A DNA stretch of 64,000 nt from Aphelocoma coerulescens (Eukaryota; Chordata; Aves; Passeriformes; Corvidae): positions 20,426,924 through 20,490,923 of the forward strand of contig NC_091023.1 in assembly GCF_041296385.1 (NCBI RefSeq). Reading direction: 5' to 3'. The translations under genes and the position numbers were made by a program. The notes under the pieces were generated by a model, which ran no database searches, was not told the origin of the DNA, and worked only from the letters and a program-made list of their open reading frames with translations. Shown piece by piece: positions 10,937 through 21,570 of this stretch (position 1 is its first letter; every line of letters starts with the position of its first letter).

Positions 10937-12522
10937 GTATGTCTGGTGTCAAAAACATTTTTTGTTCCTGCCTTTCTGTTTGGACAGTTCTGGGCTGTAC
11001 CCAAAAGAGAAAAGGATTTTCCAGTTAATTTGCTGTAGTGGTAGTTAAGGCTCTCTCAGCAGTTGTGTTTAGAAATCACTGAATAGCAAACACTGAAGTA
11101 TTCAGTGGCTGGCCTAAGCAATACTTTTCAATATTTTTGAAGGTTTCAGTGATTGAAATGCACCTTTAGACATTTTCCAAATGAAAAATTTCAATATGAA
11201 GGAACTGTGCGGCTTGAAAGGAAAGCTCATTGCAAGACAGTGTGTAATTGGACAAAACTGAAAATAAACTTTTCAAAATAACTGAAAACAAACTGATTTG
11301 GGGAGTGAAGGAAGGTTAAATTTTTATAAATGTTTTCCAACGACTCCCTGCCAATCAATTGCATATCGAGTCTCTTTTGGAATAAATTACTTTTCAGGTA
11401 GAGATGACATTTGTTACACCACCCATATGACAGCCCCTGCTCCTTACAGTGGCACAAGGTTTTCTGACTCTGCTTTTGCCATCAACTTCAGCAGCATTCT
11501 GAGGTGTGAGAAAGCCATACAAAATAACTGCCCAGTGAGCAGTGAGGAACAAGTGCACAACACAACTTTTTCAGAGAAGGGCTATTTCTGCAGGAAGCAC
11601 TCAGTATGTCTTCAAACCAGCTTTGGAGATAACGTCTTTCTCTTTCCTATCCTGACAAAAACTAGGGCACATCTGGCAACAGCTGCTACGAAGCCAAGAG
11701 GCACTAATGTGTGTCTTTTGAAGCAATATATTCATGTGGCCAAGAGCCACAGTCATCGATTCCAGCAGCCAAATCCTCTCAAAGCCGTGCCATACTGTCC
11801 TCTCAGGGTCATTGCTAGTTCTCACTGAGAGTGCTGAGCCCTGGCTGGGTTCACCAGGAATTGTTCCACTCCCACATGGATGTGCCTGAGCTGGAGGCCC
11901 TGTAGCAGCCAAACTCTGCTCTTTTAGCAGCACTCCTGGGAAGAATTCACCACAGAAGAGCAAAGGGCAGCTTTCCCTCCACCAGCATCAAGCAGGTAAT
12001 ATACAACTATGAGTAAGACATCTGAGATCCCTGTATATTTTCAAATTAATTTTTATAGGGTAACACCTTGGCCTGAGAAACACTTCTGAATATTATGAGT
12101 AATTGTCTAACATGTCACTTTTCTGGGCTTGTGCTTTTATCATTAACACCTCCGATTAGCAAAAACGCAGACTCTGAGATGTTCCTTTGATTTAAAAGGT
12201 TATAAATTTTGGATGCAATGTCAGAGAGTAAATTTTACAATGCAGCTGAGCTGTGGACTAATTAAAAGACTACCCCAGTACTCTTCTCAACCAATACATC
12301 TCAGATTTGTGACAGCCTTCAGGAAGAGTCATGAATTATGCCATGTGCACCATATGCAATCTATTGATCTCTCTGTGTGTACATATGCTGTGTGTGTGTG
12401 TATGTGCACCAGAGCCCATGTTGATGATGGCTTCTTCACAACTGTGTGAAAGTTTCTCATCCCAGAGAATTTATAGCAGTGCAGTTAATAATTGCAGTCA
12501 TTGTGCTTTCTTGCTACTGCAG
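10937..12522. other. unique non-coding DNA with the longest chance frame
   Basis: Holds a plus-strand open frame of 176 codons (11298-11828), the longest in the window. It has no signal peptide, membrane segment or domain I recognise, is cysteine- and serine-rich in a scattered way, and is shadowed by a 120-codon minus frame. I read it as chance. The AT-rich stretch 11130-11290 may be a worn repeat. Confidence 0.5.
12372..12406 (+). repeat. short interrupted TG microsatellite
   Basis: TG-rich stretch with an uninterrupted (TG)6 core at 12389-12400 and interrupted copies on either side (tgtgtgtac..., tatgtg). It is too short to be strongly variable. An open frame crosses it but has no recognisable product. 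Confidence 0.85.
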
Positions 12523-12625
12523 GGCTACTACTGCTCTTTAATTCCAGATGCCCTTGGAGTCAGAGCTGGGCATCTCCTTGCCCATGAAGAGGGCTCACCT
12601 ACTGGCATTGCTCTGGTGCACAGAG
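12523..12625 (+). other. candidate exon, 103 nt, unidentified
   Basis: Acceptor 'tgctttcttgctactgcag' and a full-consensus donor (cagag|gtgagttttt) enclose 103 nt open in the frame that starts GYYCSLIPDALGVRAGHL. The segment is more balanced in base composition than its surroundings. I do not recognise the peptide. It could be a coding exon of an unidentified gene, an exon of a long non-coding RNA, or a chance pairing of good splice sites, which is expected a few times in 64 kb. Confidence 0.2.
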
Positions 12626-15600
12626 GTGAGTTTTTATCCATCACTGAGCTGTTCCTTGGGTCCTGACAGAGGTACCCTGATCAATGCTTTGTGGACCTTG
12701 TTGATTCTGTATATTGTAAAGTGAAAATAGGAAAAACACCCATGTTTCACTTGACACCGTGCAGTGAATGGTGCCATACCCTTTAGGCTTGGCAGTTAAT
12801 GTTTGTGGTCAGCAGCAGTGTCTCCCTTGGTGCTCCACCTGACAGAAAATCAGGATATCTCTAGGCTGTGCTTCCCAGGGCAGTGTACAATGGCTTTCTG
12901 CTTGCCAGGATCTCTTCCAAAGCCAGTGCCTGCAAAGGACAAGCTTCGCACGACAGTTAGCAAAGCAAATATATAAAGAGCAAAAGGACAACCTATGTTT
13001 GAAAAATAAGTTCTGGGGTGACCAGGTGCAAGTGAGAAATTATATCAACCAACTTTAGGTAGAAAAGTCCAGAGACTTTTCTTCAGAAATCTCTGAAGAT
13101 TCATGGATCAGGTTTTTCCTTTTTCTCAGTCATTCTCCTCCTGGCTGTTGACGTCAGTGGATTTGGCACTAGATCAACAGGGAAACAGAGGGACAGTTTC
13201 CCCCTACACATGCAGAATTAGAGACTCATACCAAGATAGATGAGCTAGATTTAGATGAGAGGGAATTTCTGTTTGAGGGTGTTTGTGCAAAAAGTATTTT
13301 ATAGTATTAGGCTTGTGTGAGCTCCCAGTGTAATAACAGAGAATTGTCTAAGCCTTGGCAGGAACATATCCCTAGGACTTTGTTTTGATGAAAAAAACCC
13401 TGGAAACCTGCACTTAGCTTTTCTGCTAGCTGTAATTATCTGGCTGTATTGATCATGGTGCTGAGGTTATCTGATGGGTAGGGTGTGAGCAAAGATCAGC
13501 TTCAGCCCATGAATTAACGCTGCAGACTGTCAGCTCTAATTTACACACATACAGTCTGAAAATTGTCCTCCTGCAATGGCAGAGCTCCCTGGAATTGACA
13601 CAGATAGGCAGCATATGGAGCCTGTGCAGCAGGAACGGAGGCACCGGCACTTGGCATTGCTGCTCTGTTTTATGCAAATATCTGGGTTACAAAAGCAGGG
13701 AACAAGGGCAGAATAAAGTGGGGGGGGTCTGGTATTGGCAGACATAAAACCCTTGGTGGCAGTAATGAAATTCACAGGCTTGTGGAAAGCAGAAGCAGGA
13801 CAGGCTCCTCAGCTCTGATTTCAGCCTACAATCATGCAATACCTTGAAGGCAAGAGATGGTGATAACTGCTTTTCACACGCAAGGATTTGCACAGGGGGG
13901 GAATCTTTGCAGCCTGTGCAGTAAAATATAGCATTCCATGTTCTCCAATACCACAACCAGAGCCAAAGTACAGGAACCAGCAGTTTCAGGGAGCAGGGCT
14001 CTCATTAACATGCCATTATTCTCTTTGGAGACAAGCCCATCCTTTTTGCTGCTGGTGTGTTAGATAGGGTGGAGACAGGAGGAGAAGCAGGAGATGATGC
14101 CCCTCCTGGCTGTGTTTTGTACCCTGCACTGCTGTCCTGCATGGATAAAATACAGAGGACCCAACTCGTCCCCTTCAGGCAGCTGTTCCATCGGGGTGCT
14201 CTGCAAGGAAGATGTACAAGTCAAATTAGCTGTCACCCACTAAAATGTTCCCCATAAAAGGCATTTACATCACCAAGAGAAGTGACAGAGCAGACCTGAG
14301 GTCCCACCCCACTCCACTGCTGTCATTTGACTTTTACCATGACTGCTATGTAGTTGTCTGTCCATTCACAAGCATTTGTTTTTGGGCTTATTTGGGTATA
14401 TCTTGGCATTTGAGAGGTGTCAATCTGCTAAAACTGAAGTGGCAATAGCTAATCACAGCTTTATTCTCTGCAGAACATAACAGCAAAGCATATGGCTCAG
14501 CAGCATAACTTTCTGGGCTAACAGTATGGTCAGTTCTGCAAAAAATTAAAAAAAAAACTGTCAGGGGAATACAGTCTCTGGTCCTTGCTGGAAGCTCCAG
14601 GGATCCTGTACTCAGAGATACCTCAAGTGAAGGAAAAAAAAAACCCCTCCCCCACATCATTATTCATTCAAAAACTGGCAACACCAGGTTTTCTTCTCAC
14701 CTCTGATATCTTGAGAAAACACTTTGCTTTCAAAAGTGAATTATTTTTGCTGGGTCCTTGAAATTCAGTGCCACTCATTTTGGATTTGAAAACCCTTGGT
14801 AAAGGTTTAGAGATGGAAATTTCAATCCCTGGACCCTAGAGGCCACGCAGAGTGGGTGTTATACTGTATTCATTCAGAACACAGCCATACCCACCTGTCC
14901 ATCAGAATCTCAGGGCTCAAGTGTGTATGTGCTGTACAGTAAGCAAGAGCTGCAAACAGTATTTGCAAGGTTTCCAACATCCTTCCACAGCGAATTCTTT
15001 ACAGCATGAATCTTTTCCATCATAATTTACATTTCATACCTGTTCTCCCAAATCTTCAAAGTCAGAGGAGCAAATCCTTCTTTTAGCTATGCTATGATGA
15101 AAGCCACTGACTCACAGGAATAACCAGAGTGCAGACTTTGGCTTAACTTCTTGGCTTGACGCCGATATAACATTTCATAGATCTTTTTTAGGTGTTTCCT
15201 ATTGTCATGGCAACTCTAATCAAAACCCTTTCCATGAATAGCCCTGTCAATTGCAGTACAAGCTCCTGGCTGACTACAGCCTGCAGTTCTGCTCCAGTGT
15301 GGTTTCACAAGCTCCTCTTGCTTGACCTTTCATCTCCTGGCTTTCCCCAGATCCCTTATTGCTCAAGCCAGAAATATATCTTTTGTTTTTCAAGAAAGCT
15401 TTAAAAATCTTTATAAGTGATAAATAACAGCCAGATCTGGCAGCTGACTCCAAGGAAGGGAGTTGCCTCAGGAGGGATTACAGGCTATAATAAGCACCTC
15501 TCCTGTACAACAGAGCACGGACCACAGTAAATCCCTATGAGTAGTGGCTCTGGCAGAGCCTTGAACTCTGCACCTGCCCAAAACTGCCCTATAACACAGA

Positions 15601-15865
15601 GGAATGACCAGATCTCTAGGGAAGGGGTGAGTTTAGTAAAGGGGATCCCACTTGTGAGCAACAAATCCGTCAGCAGGATTCCCTGGCAGTGCCATGGCGG
15701 AGCAAAGAGATGCCACCTGTGTCCCCAAAGTGTAACACCCCCCTCCTTGCCCAGCTCTGGGGCAGCAGGGTGGAGAATCCAGGCTGCTAGGTTTGGCTTT
15801 TTGTATTTGATTTTTTCCCTAAAGTGTTTGAACAGCCACATAGCAAACTGCAGCACTGTGGAAAT
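12626..15865. other. unique non-coding DNA
   Basis: No gene or repeat recognised except the X-box-like site at 15202. Short A-runs at 14548 and 14632. A G8 run near 13720 lies in a minus-strand chance frame. Confidence 0.55.
15202..15215. promoter_or_regulatory. RFX X-box-like site
   Basis: 'ttgtcatggcaact' fits the right half (RGYAAC) and most of the left half of the X-box bound by RFX factors, and is near-palindromic. A single motif in 64 kb has little weight alone. Confidence 0.2.
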
Positions 15866-15906
15866 CAAGTTTGCCCTTGGACTTCTATGGGGCCAGGATT
15901 GCACCA
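15866..15906. repeat. possible ancient sauropsid repeat relic
   Basis: 'cttggacttctatggggcca' followed by 'ggattgcacc' is close to the recurrent 'attgacttcaatggggcc' plus 'aggatttcacc' block of an old turtle/crocodile interspersed repeat. The similarity is recalled, not searched. The short length limits confidence. Confidence 0.35.
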
Positions 15907-16146
15907 GCTCTCTCTAAGGTATTCTTACCGGGAGCTGAAAGAGTTTATCAGAAATAATGTGCATTTTTCACATGCATCTTGTCTGAGTCAGTATCATCCC
16001 CAGACATGGAAAATAAAGCAGAGAGAGGTGTAATCTCATGCCTTAAGGTCAGTCCATCCCCTACCCCAGGCACACAAAAGAGGTCTCTGGAGTTTCCACT
16101 CCCATGTGGGAGCCACTGCTACAATTCATTATTTTAAGCATTCACC

Positions 16147-16175
<29 letters not shown>
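16147..16175 (+). repeat. A29 homopolymer with purine tail
   Basis: Twenty-nine consecutive A, followed by 'ggtaggaaggaaggagg', a purine-only-like stretch. It is the longest homopolymer in the window. No polyadenylation signal lies just upstream (nearest AATAAA about 130 bases before), so a retrogene tail is not supported. Highly likely to vary in length between individuals. Confidence 0.97.
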
Positions 16176-16177
<2 letters not shown>

Positions 16178-16221
16178 TAGGAAGGAAGGAGGAATAGAAA
16201 TTACAGGGATAAAAATCCTTC

Positions 16222-16262
16222 TTTATATATACATATATATTATAGATATTCTATATATATAG
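16222..16262 (+). repeat. imperfect AT microsatellite
   Basis: TA-rich tract with short uninterrupted TA runs broken by 'cat', 'ttatagat' and 'tc'. It lies 46 bases after the A29 run, so the two together make a compound low-complexity segment. Confidence 0.9.
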
Positions 16263-16319
16263 TTTTGTCTCGTCTTGTACCTTCAACCCTGCTTTAAATA
16301 AAAGCTCACAGACTTGTCG

Positions 16320-16530
16320 GTTTCCATCAGGCAAAAATTATTATTCGGCTTTAGAAAGAACATCTTGCCAAGTGTTGCAGTTCAAAAATAAGGAAAACAG
16401 CTCTGCCAAAATGCAGCAAATGTGATTACACAAAGCCAAGAAGACCATAATTAGATCATTACCATGGAAACAACCTAATTACATGTGTAATGCAGCAAGG
16501 TCTGAGCTGCGCATCCGAATGTGTTTTGCT
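16320..16530. promoter_or_regulatory. possible conserved non-coding element
   Basis: Repeat-free block just after the A29/AT microsatellite. It has 'gaccataattagatcattac', 'catggaaacaacctaattac' (X-box half plus TAATTA) and 'tgcgcatccgaatgtgtttt', with a few retained CpGs. Texture is like developmental enhancers. This is inference from motif density only. Confidence 0.3.
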
Positions 16531-19500
16531 ATTGTCTAGCAGGGCCATAGCACTGCCATTTGCCTCGTGTTATTAAGCCACCTTGATCATTTTGGATCGG
16601 GTTTTCTTGGAATAAGTCCCCCTCCCCACTATGCAAAGAATTAAACTGTGCATGAAATGACTTGAGCAAGACTGCCTGAGGCTCGCGCTGTGTGCAGGCA
16701 AACGGGATCCTGCCTGCACCACCACGGGGATGAGCAGCCACCACGTGAGAGAAACTCCCCTGCAGCAGGATCTGGAGCTCCCCAGGTAACAGCCACATGC
16801 AGGAGTTGACATTTGGTCTTAAGTGCAACCCTGGACAAGAAAGCTGAGCTTGCCAGGGACTTGCTAATGGTTGCTGCCTTCCTCTGCCTTCCATTAATTT
16901 CTCCATTGCTGCAGTAATTTGTCACCACAGCAGTGGAGATGGCATGGAATGGCCAGGCAAAGATGCCCACGAGGTCCCCCGATCCACATGTTGCTTTCTT
17001 GCATAACTGGACTATTCTGTGGAAATGGGGGTTAAGCAGAGCTGGGTTATGATATTGTCTCACTGGTGGAAATCAAACCACTCCTGAAGGACAGTGTCAT
17101 GGATCATTTCCAGGCAGAGAAAATGAGGCAAGGTCAAAGAACATGTTTGTCAGCTTGGAGGATCAAAGCACAATTGTGAATAAACTACATGTAATCCAAA
17201 ACAATTTCAGAGAGGAAAGCCAGGCCTGTACATACATGGCTTCATGCCTTGCAGCATAAAATGAGATGCACAGGGAGAGACAAGGGAATAATCAGTGAAT
17301 CTCTGCTATTATCTCCCAGGCCCACCGCCCACTGCTGCTGAATCATGGGGTTGTAGTAAATGTGACCTGCAAGGTAGGTACATAAAATGATGGCAAGCAC
17401 TGCCACCCCCTTTCATGCACATTGGATTTCTGTGTCCGTTCTCAGGCAGACTGGCCACACTCAGCAGGAAGGGAAGAGGATGGCTCATTAGCTGATGGGT
17501 AGAGTAACAAGGCAAAAGCCAATGGGACTGTCTGGCAAAGCTACTGCTTCTGCTAATTAATGAGGAGAGATGGTTGCTGGGCCAACTGCAGATGTTGCTG
17601 CAAATTATGCCATTGCTATCCCTGCCAGCGAGCTCTCGCTGCAGCTCGCACATCTCCAGGTGTTCTTGCCACAACAATAGTCCCTGCTGTTCATTTTGTC
17701 TCCTTACAGGGAAAATAAAATACTGCCTTTTGGTGGGGAGAAATGCTCATTTTGAAGAGTTTTTCAAGCCCAGACTCCACTCCTTTAATTTCTGTCCCAT
17801 TTTCCTTCCTCAAACTCACTTCATTTTCCATTCAAATTGCTTTCCAGAGCACAAAATAAGGCTGGAGAGAAGCGCCCCAAGCAATGCCAATTTCCCTGCT
17901 CGGTTTCCCAGCCAGGAACACTCAGACCATGTCTTGAGGAAACTGCTGACACCTCTTCCCACCTCAGCTCTGTCACTGTGCCCCATGGGGCTGTTGGTGA
18001 TGCAGACCAGGCTGGTACTGCTCTGGCTCTGAACAGTCTGTTTCTCCCCCACACATCTATTATACAAACTCATGTAAGTTCACTGGGTAAAGCCTGATGT
18101 TCAACTTTTGCACAAAGTCAGCAGAATGAAAGAAAAAGAAGGAGAAGCCCAACCCCCACCGCTTTCTCCAGTTTTGCTCCGTATGCAAAACCTGTCTGTA
18201 CAGTTCTGCTGAGCGCTGATGCCCTACTTTCATCCCTCACATAGCTCAACTAAAAATACACTGAGATTTCAAGCAAGGTCCCTGCTGTGAACTGTCTGAG
18301 TGAGCAGGCGTTGCTGCAGCCCCAGCCCCAGCCATGCCTGCACCATCCTGTGCTCCCGGCACAATTTTCACCAGCCCTGGGCACCACACAGGATGAGAAA
18401 AAGCTGGCAATCTGGAGAAAATCAATACCCCTCCTTCCCATCAGCTCCAGCAAAATGTCCTGACGTGGTGTTGCAAGGGCATAACTGAAGGAAGAGATGA
18501 GATAACTTAGGAGCTGCTCGCTACTATTGCTACCATTAGTGGTGTTTGTAACACAGTGGTACCAATGAAGCCCTGCTGGTATCGAGGGTGGTTTAGAGCA
18601 GTAACAGCTGGAACTCTGAAACAGTCATGAAAATAAAACCATGGCCAAAACTATTCATACTTGCTTTATGTGCTGAGAAGAGACTACCACACTATTTTTT
18701 TGTCTGATTTGTGCAGTCCTGAGGAAGCAAGATAAATAAAAGTTTGTGGAAACCCATTTTAAAAACAAGGGAATCTAATGGTGATTATTTGTGTCGAAGA
18801 TAGGGTCAATAAATTTTTCTGCCCTGAAAAAAGTGGCTGAATTTTAGCTGCTGGTTTCTCAAGTTACCCTGAACAATGGGTCTTTTTGACAACAACATGG
18901 TTGTCTTAGAGGGCTTCAGCTTGAAATTCACTTTAGCTGTCTTCTGCCTCATTTTCTGTTACATAAGAAGGAAAGCAGAAATTATTTTATGACACCTATG
19001 GGTTATTTGCAAATAAGGATGTACATACATGGGTCTAATTCATTGGAGGAATGGCCATTACTGCTGTGACAAGTCAGCTGTTTCCACATGCAGAGCATTA
19101 ACCTCACAGGTTCCTTGCATGGGAACGTTCCCTGGTTATGGCCATCATTTGCAATACCTGGGATGTGACCCCAAGTGTTCCAGCTGTGGGAATATTAACT
19201 TGATAATCCTGTGAAATGTGATACTTGCTTCCTGCTGGGGGGCACAAATCTCAGCCCAGAGCACTGCCTGCACTCATACAGACCTTCTGCCCATGGCAGG
19301 ACAGGGGCCAAAGGGGCTCCCCTACCCACAGAGAGGTACCCAGGTCCTTGTTTAACAAGAGAAATCAGGCTCTAAAGGGAAGCCTGATGGAGGGTGCACT
19401 TCCCGGGGCAACCCCAACTGTTGCAGAAAACACCTATGATGCAATTCCTTGGCAGATTAAAGTATGAGTAAAATACTTGTAAAAGCCATGAAGGCACATG

Positions 19501-19994
19501 CATTTAATTTAGACTTCAGGATGCTGTTGCTTTTTTTCCCTATTAAATATTAATTCCCTTTAAAAGAATGCTTTTGAGCTGTTTTGAGAACACAACTGGT
19601 AATCTAATGTCATCTAATTAATTAAGAATTTCATACTCATATGTATTAACAGTCTGCTATTATTGCTGAGGACATTTCACTGGTATTTAAATATATTGAA
19701 CCAAACATGAATTGCATTTAAATGGCAATGATCCATACAGCTTCCTGGAAAGGCATGGCTGGGAGATAAAGTCTAACTTTGCCTCCCCGACCTCAATGTC
19801 CCAACAGTACACTGAGACAGGTCATTGGATTTCACTCCATAAATCAAGAAATTGCAAGGAAACAACAGTTTCTCCCAAACCACAGCACAGACAGGGTACT
19901 CTGTGAGCCACTGGTGACAAACACAATCTTATCAGTCAGTGACACCCTCATTAACAGTGTCACATCTCTTTTCCCCTATGCTGTCCTTTCTCAC
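16531..19994. other. unique non-coding DNA
   Basis: Mostly balanced sequence crossed by chance frames of 120-152 codons on both strands (16.5-18.1 kb). One minus-strand acceptor-like tract (ttatctcatctcttccttcag, ending at 18485) opens a 60-codon frame, but no convincing donor closes it. 19500-19640 is AT-rich with TAATTAA words. Confidence 0.5.
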
Positions 19995-20183
19995 CTGGCT
20001 TGTTGATTCTTTTGACATACTTTTTATTGGAGATGTTAACAGGAGCCCTGTAATATCCAGAGTCACGGATGCAGAGGCACATCTGGTGGCAGATGAAGAT
20101 TTGAGCCTCTTTGTCCCCTGAGTCCAGCTCCCATCAAGCTGAGGGGGGTACTTTTGGTGCTTATGTCCCCAGGGATGTGTTAG
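19995..20183 (-). other. candidate exon, 189 nt, phase 0-0, unidentified
   Basis: The best exon-like segment. On the minus strand a long pyrimidine tract (ccccaccttctcctttctgc, accctttctctctccag) ends in an acceptor. The downstream end is CAG|gtgaga. The 189 nt between are exactly 63 codons, fully open in phase 0 (start LTHPWGHKHQKYPPQLDG; end PIKSMSKESTSQ). A second frame reads CIRDSGYYRAPVN, which looks like the end of an immunoglobulin fold (DSGYY motif), but it has two stop codons earlier in the segment. So either the phase-0 frame is real and the Ig-like word is chance, or this is a decayed Ig-type exon, or it is a non-coding exon. Unidentified. Confidence 0.25.
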
Positions 20184-21480
20184 CTGGAGAGAGAAAGGGT
20201 GCAGAAAGGAGAAGGTGGGGTGTGGGGGTTTAACCACAAGAGATGCATCAGCGGGATGTGCTCTCCTTTAAGGACTATCTCAGTTGTTGCCATTTCCAGG
20301 ATGAGTTCCCAGCACTTATGCATTACTCTTACACTTGTCTAATATGGCACACATTGATTTTTCCCCTTACTCTCTGCTGACTGCACAGTCTGAAACACCA
20401 AAGACCTTAAAGTCAAGGTCAAGTTTTTATTCCCTGAGTAAACAAGCCTTGGAGAAGGGGAAAGAAGATGCAAGCACTTATACCAAAAGATAGAAAGCTA
20501 TTGAACAAATATATTGGTTCTAAAAAACCTCTCCAAGGAAGAAGGCATACAAAAGATTAATTCTTTCAGTCTGCAAATTCTGCATTAAATAAAATCCTTA
20601 CTCCTGAGGGATGAATGTTAAGAGCAGGCCAGTGTGCATGTGATCAAAACAAAGCCATTTTCTAATGCTTAAAGTCGAACATGGCATTAAACACTGTGTA
20701 GTCAAGGTACAATGAAGCATTAAAAATTTCCATCTTGCTAGCAAAGAAGCTTTTCTTTTTGCCCATGCACTGAATACTGCTATTCCTCATCGTTGTATCT
20801 AAGCATTGATCCCATTATATCAAATTCCCAGTGTTATTCTTGAGCAATTAATGACTCCATCCATTATGTTTGCCCATTTGTAATCAGAAGCAAAGTTAGA
20901 CAGAAAATGTCTGGCTGCTTATCTGTGATTCACGGACTCCCTTGAGCCACAGATTTGGCTGGAAACTTGGTAAGAAATTATTTTGGCCAAAGATTTTGGA
21001 TGAGTTTTGCTTGTCTTGAGCTGAAATACAATGAGTTCAAGTGTTTTGGGGCTTCTGCTTTGGGTTTCTGCCAGACAGCGAAATGGATCAGTGTAAAAAT
21101 AACTATGCAGCAAGGTGGAGGTACAGCAGCTGCCTGACTGGGACAGACCTGGGTCCCATTCCCAATGCTGGCACCAAGAGCACAAGTAGGTGTAGACACA
21201 ACCCTGGTCAGCAGCCCTGTCTCTCAAAGATTGATTTAAAGCCCAAAGTCTGATGGTATATGCTCTTTCTGAGTTTCATTATGCTTTTTCTGATCTTCTT
21301 CATTAAAATGAGTTAATATGTATCTGGTAATAATTGCAAGCTGATGTTCTAGCTCTGTTTGGAAAAAGAGGGTCCCAGCTGGAGCTGACAGCACAGGTTT
21401 GGGACAAAACAAATTATCTTATGCAATTCAGTTTAGCTGTTTTCAATGCTAATATAATTAAATGAGACAAATTCTACAAG

Positions 21481-21570
21481 GAGAGGTAATACCTTTTATT
21501 AGAACCAACTGATGGTTTGGGGGAAAAAGCAGGTAAGTTTACAGGCACACAGACCCTTTTTCAGGCTTAC
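21481..21570 (+). repeat. relic of an old amniote/sauropsid interspersed repeat
   Basis: 'ggtaataccttttattagaa' and 'ccaactgatggtttggggga', then 'aagcaggtaagtttacaggc' and 'acacagaccctttttcagg', line up in order with a repeat very abundant in turtles. I recall its core as 'ggtaataccttttattggac' plus 'caacttctgttggtgaga', followed by 'aagctttcgagc...cacagagctcttcttcagg'. The ordered match over about 85 bases makes chance unlikely. I do not assign a database name. An apparent splice donor inside it (gtaagt at 21533) is part of the repeat. Confidence 0.65.

Noticed and set aside
11298..11828. Longest open frame (176 codons, plus strand)
   Set aside because: No recognisable domain, signal or membrane segment. 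Overlapped by a 120-codon frame on the other strand, no promoter or splice context, and such lengths are expected by chance somewhere in 64 kb.
18250..18484. Minus-strand acceptor-like tract and open frame (ALATPRQDILLELMGRRG)
   Set aside because: The acceptor is good but no consensus donor closes the segment, and the peptide matches nothing I know.
21523..21538. Strong donor-like 'agcaggtaagt'
   Set aside because: It is part of the ancient repeat relic and has no acceptor pairing.
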